This document shows, piece by piece, positions 35,885-45,400 of a stretch of DNA of 64,000 nucleotides (position 1 is its first letter; each line of letters opens with the position of its first letter). The stretch covers positions 1 to 64,000 of the forward strand of contig NZ_BMED01000006.1 in assembly GCF_014636315.1 (NCBI RefSeq), read 5' to 3'. The position numbers were made by a program, and so were the translations under genes. The notes below the pieces were generated by a model, which was given only the letters and a program-made list of their open reading frames with translations, had not been told where the DNA came from and made no database searches. Source of the stretch: Parundibacterium terreum (GTDB taxonomy: Bacteria; Pseudomonadota; Gammaproteobacteria; Burkholderiales; Burkholderiaceae_D).

Positions 35885-37345
35885 CTAATTAGTTTCCGGT
35901 GGTGAGACCGTTTTCGGAGCAATGGAGGTCCAACTGTTACCAATAGCGTTGATCTCCTTACGGTCAAGCCGCACATAGCCGGTATGCGAAGCGAGCACGT
36001 CACCGCTAACCAGGACTCCGTCCGTACTGATCAGGGTATAGGCGACAATCGCGCCGCCAGAGTGAAATAATTTAGGTCCCGTCCAAATATTATTTGTGCT
36101 TAACGTATTGCCTCCGGCGGAGACCACTTTCACGATCAGCATCGCCATTCCAGCTTGCACCTTGTCCGCCATATAGCCGGCCCGGACAAGGTTTGCGAGG
36201 ATGCTGACAGGCTTGGTCTCTGACGTTGCAGTGAGGGTGTCGATTGTTCCAGCAACTCGATCGTCAGTTTTTTTGAGATCCGCAACCAGTGTTTTAACCT
36301 GCTCAAGATTACCTGTTTTCGCTGACAACGCTTTGGTCTCGGAATCAGCAAGGGTTTTTTTTGCGGCTTTAGCGGCTGCGATCTTAGCGCTCATCGCATC
36401 AATTGTCTTCTGCTCCTGGAGCAACCAGTCTGCGGCGCGAACCTGCAGCCGGGACGACCTTTCAAGAAGCTCAGTCAATCGCGACAAATTGGCGCCAATT
36501 TCGGTCGTAGAAATTTCCGCAGAGAGGCCAGGATATCGATAAAGCGGAATAGTTCGTAGGACCGGTGACTTACTCCAGGCTTGAGCGAGAGCTGCATTCA
36601 TCGCCATCTGCTCTATAGAAACGTCGACCGAGTTGACGTGGAATTGAGTTTGAAAGGTCTGCGCCAATGCAGCCAGTGCTTTTACTCCTTCCAGAGCCAA
36701 ACCCACGACGGCGGCCGATCTGTCGTTCGTTGTCGAGGCACTAATGAGCTGCGCGTATTCGGTCTCCGCCTTGTCGATAACGCTTTTGTAATTTTTTTCT
36801 AGGAGAAGAAATTTTTCCTTTGTAGCTTTGTAACTATAAAGACCTTCTATGTCCCCTTCCTGTGCGAGGATGACGCCGGTCTTGTTTGCAAACGTCTCCG
36901 GCTTCAAGTCTTGTGTCAATTTCGTTGAAATAACTGAAAGCGCCCTGTAAGACAACATTTGCGTTTCAATCGGAGTGCCGCCCACTGCGAAGTCCTTGAT
37001 ATCCCCCTTTACCTGTAATTCAGAGAGACTCTTAGACGCCGACGTTATGGCCGCCACTTGTTTGTCTTTTGCGTCCTGAGCAGCCTTTTCCGCCGCGGCT
37101 TTCGCTGTGGCTACGCCGTCATCGTATTCTTTTTGAGCCTTGGCCGCCGCCAGTTTTTTCGTGGCATCCAGCTGTTGTAGATCATATTGGGCGGTTTTTG
37201 CCCGCAATTCAGATTCTAGGGCGTCGGCATTTGCCTTTGCCACAGCTGCGGCGGCTTCCGCCTGATCTTTCGCTGATGTTTGTGCAATGGAAGCTCCAGC
37301 GTGACCCAGTAAAACCAGTAATAAACATGCCAGTCCGTTTTTCAT
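35885..37345 (-). CDS. Secreted Ala/Lys-rich coiled-coil protein (486 aa)
   Basis: Signal peptide at residues 1-21 (LACLLLVLLGHAGASIAQ). Residues ~25-95 form an Ala-rich coiled coil (KDQAEAAAAVAKANADALES). The middle is helical with another coiled coil near 295-360. The last ~110 residues are beta-rich and contain hydrophobic MLIVKVVSAGGNTLS. No family recognised. It is first in a run of three minus-strand exported proteins with the trypsin-like protease and S1/P1 nuclease, spaced 27 and ~280 bases, so shared regulation is possible but not shown. Confidence 0.78.
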   Translation of the reverse strand: MKNGLACLLLVLLGHAGASIAQTSAKDQAEAAAAVAKANADALESELRAKTAQYDLQQLDATKKLAAAKAQKEYDDGVATAKAAAEKAAQDAKDKQVAAITSASKSLSELQVKGDIKDFAVGGTPIETQMLSYRALSVISTKLTQDLKPETFANKTGVILAQEGDIEGLYSYKATKEKFLLLEKNYKSVIDKAETEYAQLISASTTNDRSAAVVGLALEGVKALAALAQTFQTQFHVNSVDVSIEQMAMNAALAQAWSKSPVLRTIPLYRYPGLSAEISTTEIGANLSRLTELLERSSRLQVRAADWLLQEQKTIDAMSAKIAAAKAAKKTLADSETKALSAKTGNLEQVKTLVADLKKTDDRVAGTIDTLTATSETKPVSILANLVRAGYMADKVQAGMAMLIVKVVSAGGNTLSTNNIWTGPKLFHSGGAIVAYTLISTDGVLVSGDVLASHTGYVRLDRKEINAIGNSWTSIAPKTVSPPETN

Positions 37346-37372
37346 GTCTTTTCCCTAGAATTTTATAAAAAT

Positions 37373-38233
37373 TTAGCAAATTCCGTTTTTAACGGCTTTT
37401 GCGTCGCATGTAGCGATCACATTGTTATACGGAACTCTTTGACTGCCGGTAACTTGAAGGGTCTGGTCTATCCACTTCAAATAAAATCGCACACTGGAAT
37501 ACAAGCCCGGTTTTACGCCGCATCCGTCTCCAGCAATCGTAATGCCAACCTGGACAATGTTATTGTTCTTGATGGCATATAGTGGTCCGCCGCTGTCACC
37601 ATGGCATGTATCAGTTCCTTTATTTCCAGCACAAAGTACCCCGGCTGGAATTTCAGGATAAAATTGCTTGCAGTTGGTGTAAGGGTAAGCGTTCATTGTG
37701 GCGTAGAGCAAAATATTGGAAACAAAACTCTTCTCGGTCTCGCCCCAACCCACTACGCCCAGCTCTCCCAATTCCAGGTTTTGATCCTGTTGCTCCGCCA
37801 GCGGCATAAAATCGGAGCCAAGATCGTCGTCTGTTTGAACCAGGGCGATATCGTTGGCCGGCAGGCCATAAGCATAATTTTGGATATGAACTTTATTTAT
37901 ATGAGCAAACGTTCTTTTTCCATCAAGTGCGACCGAACCGTAGGACACCAGCAATAGATCCTCGGGAAAGCGCTGCTTCGTTGAGCGGTCATAAAAACAG
38001 TGGGCGGCCGTCAAGATCCAGCCTCTTGCGATAATGCTTCCCCCACAGACCAATCCGTCGCTTACCTTCTTATTGGTCAAATGAATCGCTGCCTGCCACT
38101 TGGCATAATTGCGCGGCACCGGCTTTCCATTGAAAACTTCAATGTTTTGCGTATTTGCGAAGGAATTGACAGACGAAATTCCAAGAAAAATAAAAGCAAA
38201 AGTGTAGGCAACCTTACTCAAGATACCTTTCAT
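37373..38233 (-). CDS. Secreted trypsin-like serine protease (S1 family)
   Basis: 286 residues with a signal peptide (FAFIFLGISSVNSFA). The catalytic triad is complete: His78 in LTAAHC, Asp128 in ANDIAL and Ser214 in GDSGGP. Asp208, six residues before the Ser, is the trypsin S1-pocket Asp, so cleavage after Arg or Lys is expected. Cys pairs at the usual places (GLVCGGS, CGVKPG) suggest disulphides and hence an extracytoplasmic location. A 27-base gap separates it from the coiled-coil protein gene downstream. Confidence 0.95.
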   Translation of the reverse strand: MKGILSKVAYTFAFIFLGISSVNSFANTQNIEVFNGKPVPRNYAKWQAAIHLTNKKVSDGLVCGGSIIARGWILTAAHCFYDRSTKQRFPEDLLLVSYGSVALDGKRTFAHINKVHIQNYAYGLPANDIALVQTDDDLGSDFMPLAEQQDQNLELGELGVVGWGETEKSFVSNILLYATMNAYPYTNCKQFYPEIPAGVLCAGNKGTDTCHGDSGGPLYAIKNNNIVQVGITIAGDGCGVKPGLYSSVRFYLKWIDQTLQVTGSQRVPYNNVIATCDAKAVKNGIC

Positions 38234-38514
38234 ACAAAGTCCTCACAATTCATCATCAATAAAATGCCCAAACACTTCGGGATCGTGCCAATAATCATGT
38301 TGGACTTTGCCTGGTAACCAATAATGGTTGAACCCGAAGTCATACTGCTCAGTGATAAATTCAAATGCCTCGCAATGCCGTTTTGAAAGCAGAACAACAG
38401 CAATCTGAAACGATTTCTGTAGCCATCTTAGAAGCATTTTTGATGAACGGACTCGGTGACACTACTCATGTACAACTCTACGTAGTGATCTTTTTATATA
38501 TTCAGAATGAGGGA

Positions 38515-39534
38515 TTATTTGTATAGTTCAGTGAGCATTGCAGCCAAGCGCGCTCCCGCTTTGACGATCTGCTCTTGCTCAACCTGCTTGTACATAACCA
38601 GGTATTTCTTGCGATCTTCGAAATTTGCTTGCCACTTGAAGTCTTTGTTATTCTCTATCCCGACAAAATTCATCCAGGCGAAGACCTTGGCCGAAACTCC
38701 CAAAGTTTCTTCAGCCCAGCTTTGTGCCCAGCCGCCAACGTCACCTTTGGTTGGCGGGACATCGACTGCCGCAGCAATAATGTTTTGCGTAGTATTAGCT
38801 TTCAAATTCGGAGGAATATGATCCCACTCCGCGTGCAACTTTCCTGAAGCATTCACTCGAATTAAATTTCCTCCCTGTGTAAATGTGCTGGGATCGTATT
38901 CGCCATTCAGCAAGCCATTCACCACTGTTCCGTTTTTATCTAGATATACTGAACCCACATGCAGAGGCTGATGAATATCGCCAACGAAATGAGCCAACAT
39001 TAGTACCGCTTCCTGTTTTGTCTTTATGCTGAATGGCTCATTGACAGACTGGCGTCGCAGCTTGGCGACTGCCGCGTTGACGGCGTTTAAGATGTCGTAC
39101 TGATGGGCCCCGACATAATTGCTGTTGTAATCTGTGTGTTGAATTGAAATGTCGGTGTAGTGGTAGTCCTTGTGGCATTCCTTCTTTTCGTCGCAGCCAT
39201 CCCAATTACGTTCAACGTAATCCTCGAAGTGCCGCTTTCCCTCTTCCGTTTCAAATGGTTTGCATTCAGGTGACGGATATTTCGGTGATTTGACGTACTT
39301 GAACGCACCTTTTGAAATTTGGACGTTCTTTGCACAATCCATCCACACAGCAGCCTGCTCAAGGGTAGTTCCCAGAGTAGCCTGAATTTTTTTGTAAACT
39401 TTCGGATTATCCTGGGCTAGGATTTTGTCGGCGATCGCGCCAATTTCTTCGTGCCCAGGCGGACCGAAAGCGAAAGCGCAAGTGCTAGCGACAAGCAGGG
39501 GTAATCCTGCAATTTTGAAGCGCAGACGTGACAT
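38515..39534 (-). CDS. S1/P1-family secreted nuclease
   Basis: 339 residues with a signal peptide ending AFA before FGPPGHEEIG, so the mature N-terminus is predicted at Phe23. Zinc-ligand motifs of the family are present: PPGH (His28), WMDC, YHYTDI, LAHFVGDIHQPLHVG and LHAEWDH. S1/P1 enzymes use three zinc ions to cut single-stranded DNA and RNA and 3'-nucleotides. The mature protein normally begins with Trp, whose amino group binds zinc; here it would be Phe, which is unusual but keeps the backbone ligand. Nutrient scavenging or competition are likely roles. Confidence 0.95.
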   Translation of the reverse strand: MSRLRFKIAGLPLLVASTCAFAFGPPGHEEIGAIADKILAQDNPKVYKKIQATLGTTLEQAAVWMDCAKNVQISKGAFKYVKSPKYPSPECKPFETEEGKRHFEDYVERNWDGCDEKKECHKDYHYTDISIQHTDYNSNYVGAHQYDILNAVNAAVAKLRRQSVNEPFSIKTKQEAVLMLAHFVGDIHQPLHVGSVYLDKNGTVVNGLLNGEYDPSTFTQGGNLIRVNASGKLHAEWDHIPPNLKANTTQNIIAAAVDVPPTKGDVGGWAQSWAEETLGVSAKVFAWMNFVGIENNKDFKWQANFEDRKKYLVMYKQVEQEQIVKAGARLAAMLTELYK

Positions 39535-40127
39535 GATAAATTTCCACTGAGCTGTGACCGGCTGGCGCCGTCTTTTTGTACCGTTGTATTCACGGTATCG
39601 AAGTCAGAATAGATGTAAAAATATAAATATCAAGAGTTATTTATTGACAACAAAATCGATTTGAGAGTTGTCCTGCGTTAGCACGCGTGAAAAGCGTATT
39701 TATTTGGTGGCACTTGTTGTTTGCCGTTCCATGTAGACCAACTCGGTGATTTCCGAGTGGAGATAGCGCCGCGCTCTGCTTCGCGAGAATCCCTGCCATC
39801 CAAGCCAGTGATGTTTCGTTGTCAATCTCGAGAGTGAGACAGGCATCGGACTCCGGGGGCATCGGACCCTTAGCCAGGAGCAACATTCAAATAAGGCAAT
39901 CGACACATTGATCGTCGCAACTGGCTTTTCTGCGATAGAGCAGCTTGACCCTGTTGCCGTTGAGTGGATACGTAAGCAAGCTCGAACAGTCAGGCGAGTG
40001 TGTTCGATATTCTGAGTCCGTCGAGCTCAGGTGTGATGATGGCGTTCATTTTCAGAGAAGTGCTTTTCGAAATCGGCTAACCAGTTAGCCAGATTTATGT
40101 TCGCCGCTATGCTGCGGCTGTGAGATG
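39535..40127. other. Intergenic region without convincing gene
   Basis: About 590 bases. An 81-codon minus ORF (39641-39886) and an overlapping 68-codon ORF in another frame exist, but neither has a recognised family, a signal or a strong ribosome site. The segment may hold a decayed gene. An AT-rich stretch lies at 39600-39660, just upstream of the nuclease gene (promoter region). Confidence 0.45.
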
Positions 40128-41549
40128 CTATCGCTCAACGACAAGAGTGTGGGTTGCACTACAAACTACCACCCGCTGCGCCCCTCTGGTGAGTGCTACA
40201 TATAAGTGCGTCGCATCCATCAACTCTGGGTTAAGCACGACTGCGATGTCCGCTTCGAGTCCTTTGAGCAGTAGCGTGCTTCCTACGGAACGTCTCGCCG
40301 TACCGCGGCCAATATGTCGGCATCGCTCCCTTTCCCTTTGAGCGGCTTGTTGAAAAGTGCAACTGCCGTCTGACGCCATCTGCATCGCGTTCATACAGCT
40401 TCGAAGTATGTCAGGACGATAGACGCGGACATGCGCCTGCTCTCGAATTTGGATAAGTGCATTGAGTGCGGTATTTAGGTTCGGTGTATTCGCAAAAGTA
40501 ACGACAGCATGCTCGGCTGGCGTCGCCGGATTGCGAGCTGTTCCGGCGCGGATGCTAGCTACTCTTCTCTGCATCTCTGCGGAGCCAACATTGGTCATTA
40601 ACTCTCCCGCGAATCCGACTAATTGAGTGACGGCGTCAGGAGCACCGACGTTGAATCGGAGTCCAAAATCGGTTAAATCTCGCAAGTCGGCCGGCTCGAC
40701 GTTAATAGCGCCGGGGGTCCGACTTGCTATTAGGCGCCGGCCCAGGGTATTTCGGCTATCTCCAATTACCAGTACAGTTCCGTCGCGAGTTAGCGGTTGC
40801 GCTTGTGCAGCTACGGCCCGCTGAGCATCTGCCGTGCCCGGCAGAAGGTGAACCCAGCTCACTTCGGGCGGAGCTGTGCGCAAATCGATTGCACCGCCAG
40901 CAGCAAGAATAAGCCTTGAATTAAGTAACCAACGACCAAGCCGTTCCGTTCCCGCATTAATCCATCTCCATGGAGTTTGCAGTTCACCAAGCGAGGGGAA
41001 CTGAGCGAGCACGTTGTTATTCCAGTCGACCAGTTCATTTCCACGAAAGTTGAAGATAGCTTGCATGGGGTCGCCTAATACACAAGTAGGGACCGACGTC
41101 GCCGCCCAATCCACAATAGCATGCTGGCTCAACGAACAATCTTGATATTCGTCGACAATCAAGCGCGAGTAGCTTGCAGCCAATATCTCGTTCAAGTGGC
41201 CGGCCTGCAGCAAACGCCAGGCCGCCCCGCGAATCGCGTCGTAATCTGTTTGAGGATTTTCGAGTTTAAGAATTTGAGGATTTAATCCGCTTCGAAGCGG
41301 AAATGTACCGACCAGGTTCATCGCAAAACCGTCGATAGTCGTTAGACGGTATGCTGAACGTGAAACGCCTGCACGGCTCAATCGTACTTGTAAGGCCGCG
41401 ACTCCTGCGTTTGTGTGGGTAAGCACAAGGATTGGTTTGGGGCCAACATGCAGCGCTAATGTGTCCGCAATTAGCTGGGTTTTTCCACAACCGGCAGGCG
41501 CGGTTACTGAGCACCTGGCCGAGGCAAAAAGATCAAACTCAAGCGGCAT
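40128..41549 (-). CDS. gajB: GajB-like UvrD-family helicase of Gabija-type defence
   Basis: 473 residues from the ATG at 41549, chosen over 41600 because it overlaps the upstream stop by only 11 bases and starts near the helicase core. Superfamily 1 motifs: Walker A APAGCGKTQ (Lys23), TTIDGFA, Walker B-like IVDEYQDCS and GDPMQAIFNFRG; late motifs include LLLKGLEADIAVVL and LYVALTRGAQRVVV. The length is close to GajB (~494) and the gene follows a GajA-like gene with overlap, the arrangement of Gabija systems. In Gabija, GajB senses DNA ends or nucleotide depletion together with the GajA nuclease; that role is taken from family knowledge. Confidence 0.88.
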   Translation of the reverse strand: MPLEFDLFASARCSVTAPAGCGKTQLIADTLALHVGPKPILVLTHTNAGVAALQVRLSRAGVSRSAYRLTTIDGFAMNLVGTFPLRSGLNPQILKLENPQTDYDAIRGAAWRLLQAGHLNEILAASYSRLIVDEYQDCSLSQHAIVDWAATSVPTCVLGDPMQAIFNFRGNELVDWNNNVLAQFPSLGELQTPWRWINAGTERLGRWLLNSRLILAAGGAIDLRTAPPEVSWVHLLPGTADAQRAVAAQAQPLTRDGTVLVIGDSRNTLGRRLIASRTPGAINVEPADLRDLTDFGLRFNVGAPDAVTQLVGFAGELMTNVGSAEMQRRVASIRAGTARNPATPAEHAVVTFANTPNLNTALNALIQIREQAHVRVYRPDILRSCMNAMQMASDGSCTFQQAAQRERERCRHIGRGTARRSVGSTLLLKGLEADIAVVLNPELMDATHLYVALTRGAQRVVVCSATHTLVVER

Positions 41550-43275
41550 GAGCCAACCCGTACAGCCGGAGAACGGGCAGGCTAAAACCAGCATCAGCAT
41601 CGGCGAAATTGGGAAAGACTATGGTACGGGCTACGTGCTCAAACTTGGTAACGGACTTGAACCAACCGTTCTTCCGATGTCTTGAAGCCACGCCTAGGCA
41701 GGTTCTTGTGGCGGGAGAGTAATCGCCAGCCAAGCCTTCCGCAAGAACTGATTGCAAGTTTAATTGATTTTGGGATTGAGTTCGAATGTGCGCATCGACC
41801 AACTCATCACCGACATTCTCGATACCTTGTTGAATTAGGAGCCCTACAGCAACTCGATTTAAGCTCGCAAAAAGCTCATCTTCTAATGCACGGCCCTGGC
41901 GCCAAGAAACCCATGTACCGCCGTTTGCTTCGAACAGCGCGGTCAATCGTCTTAATTCTGGCGTTGGAGGCTTATCGTTATCGACTAGGACAATTGCTCG
42001 ATAACCTAAAGTAAGCAATGCATTTCCTCGAATAAAACAGCGATCGGGATCACCGCCACCAACGTTAACATAGGCTACGCCGCGCGCAAGCAGGGAAGTC
42101 TGACCTCCACTGACATAGTGTGCATCCATTCCCCGAACAAAACCTACCTCGCTCGCGCCCTCACAGACAATAACGGTACGCGCCAAAAACGCCTCTGGAT
42201 CCGCCCGAATGGTACTTTGGACGTCATCGTCGACGCCAACGGGTCGAACGGAATGTGTTCTGGCAACCGAACGTACAACAAAGATCTGGTTCCCACTCAA
42301 CTCGCGGACTGCCACTGGTGAATGAGTCGTCATGAAGACCTGTAGCGGCGGGGCTGGCTCTTTTGCGCCTAACGAATCGAGTAGACGCGTCAGCCGATGG
42401 GGCTCCAATCCGTATTCGACTTCGTCTATCAAGATTATCGACGCACTGTCGGCAGCAGCTCGCTGAAGACCAGCGATGAGTAATCTGACCGAGCCTGTCC
42501 CCAATGAACGAAGAGGTACGCCGGCTTCACTGTGCAGCGTAATTGCACCGTCACCTATAGAAACTGCATGCGCGTCCAACAGCGCCGTTGCGGAAGCTCC
42601 TACCGATACACCTAAAGAATTTGCAGTGGCAGTGACTGTCTGCAGCGTTTGAGCAAACTGAACGCCCGCTTGGTTGCCAAAATTAGCACGAGCTTCGCGA
42701 GCGGCACGTGCTAACTCCGCGCCGAGATTGGCTCGCTCTCCCGAAAGTCGATTAAGGACAGATCCGCGGCTCCATGATAGATTTGAATTCGCATAGTTTC
42801 CTAGTCTTGCGGGCGCTATGGAACCTCTATCCTTCCAACTGATACCACGCTCAAGCCCCAGTTCGCGTGCGCGCGCTGAAATAAGCGTCCAGACAGGCTC
42901 CAAGTCGGCACCGATTTCCAGTCGAAGGGCCAAGACAGTTTCTAGTCCCTGACGGGGCTCTTCCTCAACTTGCCCAGACGCAGGATCAAAAGCACGTAAA
43001 AAATCCCCGTAGGTATTAATATTTTTGAGAGCGTCCGGAAGTTCGCCGATCGTGAGTGTAATCGAAATCGGTTGCGTAACGTCTAAACCGAAAAAATCAG
43101 TGTCATCCACCGAAATGCTTCGACGCGCGCCGATACACAGATCTATCGCATCGAGAATAGAGGACTTTCCGCTGTCGCCAGGACCGACAAGACAATTGAT
43201 ACCTCCCGATGGAAACCAATCAAGCACTCGAATCGAACGGAAATTTCTGATCTCAACCTTACGAACTCGTGCCAC
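41539..43275 (-). CDS. gajA: GajA-like OLD-family ATPase/TOPRIM nuclease of Gabija-type defence
   Basis: 578 residues, the same length as the characterised Bacillus cereus GajA. An N-terminal ABC-type ATPase starts ARVRKVEIRNFRSIRVL with Walker A GPGDSGKSS (Lys37), signature-like LGTGSVRLLIAGL, Walker B IILIDEVEYGLEPHR and TTHSP. The C-terminal TOPRIM domain has VIVCEGASE (Glu372) and VLVDNDKP (Asp432, Asp434). This class 2 OLD architecture paired with a UvrD-like helicase gene is the hallmark of Gabija, which protects against phage by cutting DNA. The helicase gene overlaps its end by 11 bases. Assignment rests on domain layout, not on a profile search. Confidence 0.9.
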   Translation of the reverse strand: MARVRKVEIRNFRSIRVLDWFPSGGINCLVGPGDSGKSSILDAIDLCIGARRSISVDDTDFFGLDVTQPISITLTIGELPDALKNINTYGDFLRAFDPASGQVEEEPRQGLETVLALRLEIGADLEPVWTLISARARELGLERGISWKDRGSIAPARLGNYANSNLSWSRGSVLNRLSGERANLGAELARAAREARANFGNQAGVQFAQTLQTVTATANSLGVSVGASATALLDAHAVSIGDGAITLHSEAGVPLRSLGTGSVRLLIAGLQRAAADSASIILIDEVEYGLEPHRLTRLLDSLGAKEPAPPLQVFMTTHSPVAVRELSGNQIFVVRSVARTHSVRPVGVDDDVQSTIRADPEAFLARTVIVCEGASEVGFVRGMDAHYVSGGQTSLLARGVAYVNVGGGDPDRCFIRGNALLTLGYRAIVLVDNDKPPTPELRRLTALFEANGGTWVSWRQGRALEDELFASLNRVAVGLLIQQGIENVGDELVDAHIRTQSQNQLNLQSVLAEGLAGDYSPATRTCLGVASRHRKNGWFKSVTKFEHVARTIVFPNFADADAGFSLPVLRLYGLAHAA

Positions 43276-43486
43276 GGTTCCTCCGGAAGTATTAATGTGT
43301 CAGTCAGCGGATTCGAGCGAGTCGGGATAGACGGGGCCCTCGCCAGTAGTACTCTATGAGGTATCGCTATAACTGTGCATTCGTCTTCTTTTATTCGTCA
43401 CGGCAACAGTTATACCAGTTGCCAGTCAGTAGACGATGCACAATTTTGTTGATTTTGTCAAAGAAAAGTAGCAATTTTGGCTACTT

Positions 43487-43816
43487 TCAGTTTCTTATTC
43501 GTCTCGCTTCTGCGCGTCTACGCAGAGACTCAATCTTTTCTCGGTCAACGACAGCTTGGCGAGCTTTTGCACCAGCCGTAGATGAATCACACAAGTATTT
43601 CTGCGACGCGGGATTTGCGCTTTCTTTTAGCAACTTTTGGCAAAGCTTCGCGAAGCCATCTCTGTCTGCCAACGCTTCGTCTTTCCTTCTCTGTTCAGCG
43701 TGAGCTATATCCTTAAGTTCAGCTACCGTAGCTTCCAAAGCCTTTACTCTGTGCTGGGCTTTTCCAGTAGCAATCATGTTATAGAGTTTCATTCCTTCCA
43801 TGATTGGGTCCCTCAT
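43487..43816 (-). CDS. Hypothetical coiled-coil protein (109 aa)
   Basis: No family recognised. A GGAGAG ribosome site lies just before the ATG. The sequence is helical and charged, with a coiled coil near 20-60 (AQHRVKALEATVAELKDIA) and a basic C-terminus (ESLRRRAEARRIRN). It lies upstream of the Gabija pair on the same strand, separated by 211 bases, so it may or may not belong to that locus. Confidence 0.65.
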   Translation of the reverse strand: MRDPIMEGMKLYNMIATGKAQHRVKALEATVAELKDIAHAEQRRKDEALADRDGFAKLCQKLLKESANPASQKYLCDSSTAGAKARQAVVDREKIESLRRRAEARRIRN

Positions 43817-43908
43817 ATATCTCTCCAGAAAATTTATGTATGGCCAGTCTATTCGACAGATCTTCGTAATTAAAGCAAGGCACGATTTTTTTTCTGAGGG
43901 ATTCTAAG

Positions 43909-44037
43909 TTGACAAAAGGCGAGTCCACTATCGAATTCGAGCGCATGAAATATAAGAAAGAAGGAATAAGAGAGCTTTTTGACACCGAGAAGAATTTGGT
44001 CTGGGGATCTGATGGGAAGTCGCATAAAGCTCAGTAA
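43909..44037 (+). CDS. Possible small protein (42 aa, TTG start)
   Basis: TTG at 43909 preceded by GAGGGA with 8-base spacing; the product is charged and hydrophilic (RMKYKKEGIRELFDTEKNLV). No family is recognised and the start is rare, so support is weak. Confidence 0.2.
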   Translation: MTKGESTIEFERMKYKKEGIRELFDTEKNLVWGSDGKSHKAQ

Positions 44038-44217
44038 AGTACTTCTTCGGGCGTGGGCCGACAATTTATGTCTCGTCGTCGCTAAAGCATTGAGAAGAGT
44101 TCTGTTGCTTTGCCCTATTTAAGTGCAGGCGCTCACCTCTGCGCTTACACCAGCTGTCCGATGGATTGCCCACATTCAATCCGACGAGGCTGGCCGATGA
44201 TCAGACGCCTTAGGACC

Positions 44218-44235
44218 GACGCTGAACCCAGCGTC
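44218..44235. repeat. Perfect 7-bp stem hairpin
   Basis: GACGCTG (44218-44224), loop AACC, CAGCGTC (44229-44235). It lies about 200 bases before the comM fragment. No T-tract follows, so it is not a clear terminator. Confidence 0.45.
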
Positions 44236-44417
44236 TGGCGCCAGCGCCTCATGAAGGTAATTCTATTGATTCGACAAAGAGGGCAATTGCCAGCGATAAT
44301 TCGTTCGCGCAGTCGATAAACGTAAACAAAGCTGCATATTCGTGCCTATGTTTACAATAGTGCGTCGAAATAACCCCGATTTATTGGAGTTGTCCTTTTA
44401 TACCGGGCTCCATATCG

Positions 44418-44795
44418 ATGTTTACATCTGGGATGGGGGCTCATCGTATACATGTTGGCGCATTACCGCATGAAGATTTGTTGAAGCAGGCCGACGGCGA
44501 GGTGAGCGCCACCATCAATGCCAGGGTGGAGCAGGCGTTTGAACGCCAGATAGCGCGCCAGGGCAAAGCCAATAACCAGCTATCCACCACCGACATAGAC
44601 ACGCATTGCCAACCCGACAGCGCAGCGGAACAATTACTGCGCAATGCGATGACCAAGCTGAACTGGTCGGCGCGCGCCTACCACCGGGTGCTGAAGCTGG
44701 CCCGTACCATCGCCGATCTGGCGGAGGCGCCGCATATCAGCAAGGCACACGTGGCGGAGGCGATCCAGTACAGGCGGGCACTGAGGGAGCACTAA
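44418..44795 (+). pseudogene. comM: C-terminal remnant of comM (YifB, Mg-chelatase-like AAA+)
   Basis: 125 codons, of which the last ~117 match the C-terminal end of ComM: HVGALPHEDLLKQADGE, then ARVEQAFERQIARQGKAN, WSARAYHRVLKLARTIADL and the terminal AEAIQYRRALREH. ComM is about 500 residues and is a branch-migration helicase used in natural transformation; here the ATPase part is missing. Upstream sequence loses homology near 44430. The fragment cannot supply the helicase. Insertion of foreign DNA into comM is known from many bacteria; the missing 5' part could lie left of the window. A simple deletion is the alternative. Confidence 0.85.
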
Positions 44796-44816
44796 GCGGC
44801 GTATGTATCGTCAGTA

Positions 44817-45248
44817 TCATGGCAGCGCAACCAACAAAGCGCTCGTCAAGGGATCCAGTTCGCCGCCATAGAATTTTTCCAAAGCAACAAGGAAGGGCTG
44901 TTTATCTTCTGCAGCGATGGCAAACAGGCTAAGGCTTGACCTCAGTTTCAGATCGTCCGGGCTACCGAAAATCTGGTGTACGGACTTGCCTTTGATCTGT
45001 AACAACAGGTGTATGCACTCCAACAGACGTGTGCCGAGGACGGGGTGGCGCAGGTAAGCCTGGGCTTCGTCGATGGAGCTTATTCCATAGAAGCGCGCAG
45101 TTTCCGTTCGCCCCAGTCCCTTCAGTTGCGGGAAAATAAACCACATCCAATGCCTGCGCTTTTCCCCCTCCTGCAATTCCTCCAGCACCAGCTCGTAAAC
45201 TGCTTCTTGTGCGGCGACAAAGCGCTGCAAATCATAAGGATCTGACAT
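44817..45248 (-). CDS. DUF1810 family protein
   Basis: 143 residues, full length for the family. Characteristic segments: DPYDLQRFVAAQE, HWMWFIFPQLKGLGRTETA, YLRHPVLGTRLLEC and the late GSPDDLKLRSSLSLF. Soluble cytosolic protein of unknown function. It converges with the comM remnant (21 bases between ends) and is divergent from the DUF2076 gene. Confidence 0.93.
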   Translation of the reverse strand: MSDPYDLQRFVAAQEAVYELVLEELQEGEKRRHWMWFIFPQLKGLGRTETARFYGISSIDEAQAYLRHPVLGTRLLECIHLLLQIKGKSVHQIFGSPDDLKLRSSLSLFAIAAEDKQPFLVALEKFYGGELDPLTSALLVALP

Positions 45249-45400
45249 GAGTTTGTCTTGTTTGTTGGCCGGCTTGCCTGTTTACATCTCTTAAGGTCCG
45301 ATCCGCGTATGGTTTTTCATTTTATTCATGCTGCCCTCATCTTGAAAAGGGCAGCTTGATAACAATCTAGCTGGTATCGTTCCAACGCCGGAGAATTACC

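Larger units (their letters stand above)
43817..44417. other. Junction region between accessory DNA and comM remnant
   Basis: About 600 bases with no convincing large gene. It contains a possible 42-codon TTG-start ORF (43909-44037), a perfect 7-bp hairpin GACGCTG-AACC-CAGCGTC (44218-44235), a GGCGCCAGCGCC motif beside it, and several GTTTACA/TGTAAAC words at 44320-44430. The right end abuts the truncated comM reading frame, so one end of an inserted segment probably lies here. No transposase or integrase gene is present. Confidence 0.5.

Noticed and set aside
39641..39906. 81- and 68-codon minus ORFs between the nuclease and helicase genes
   Set aside because: Two overlapping frames, no known family, weak ribosome sites. 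A decayed gene is possible but not supported.
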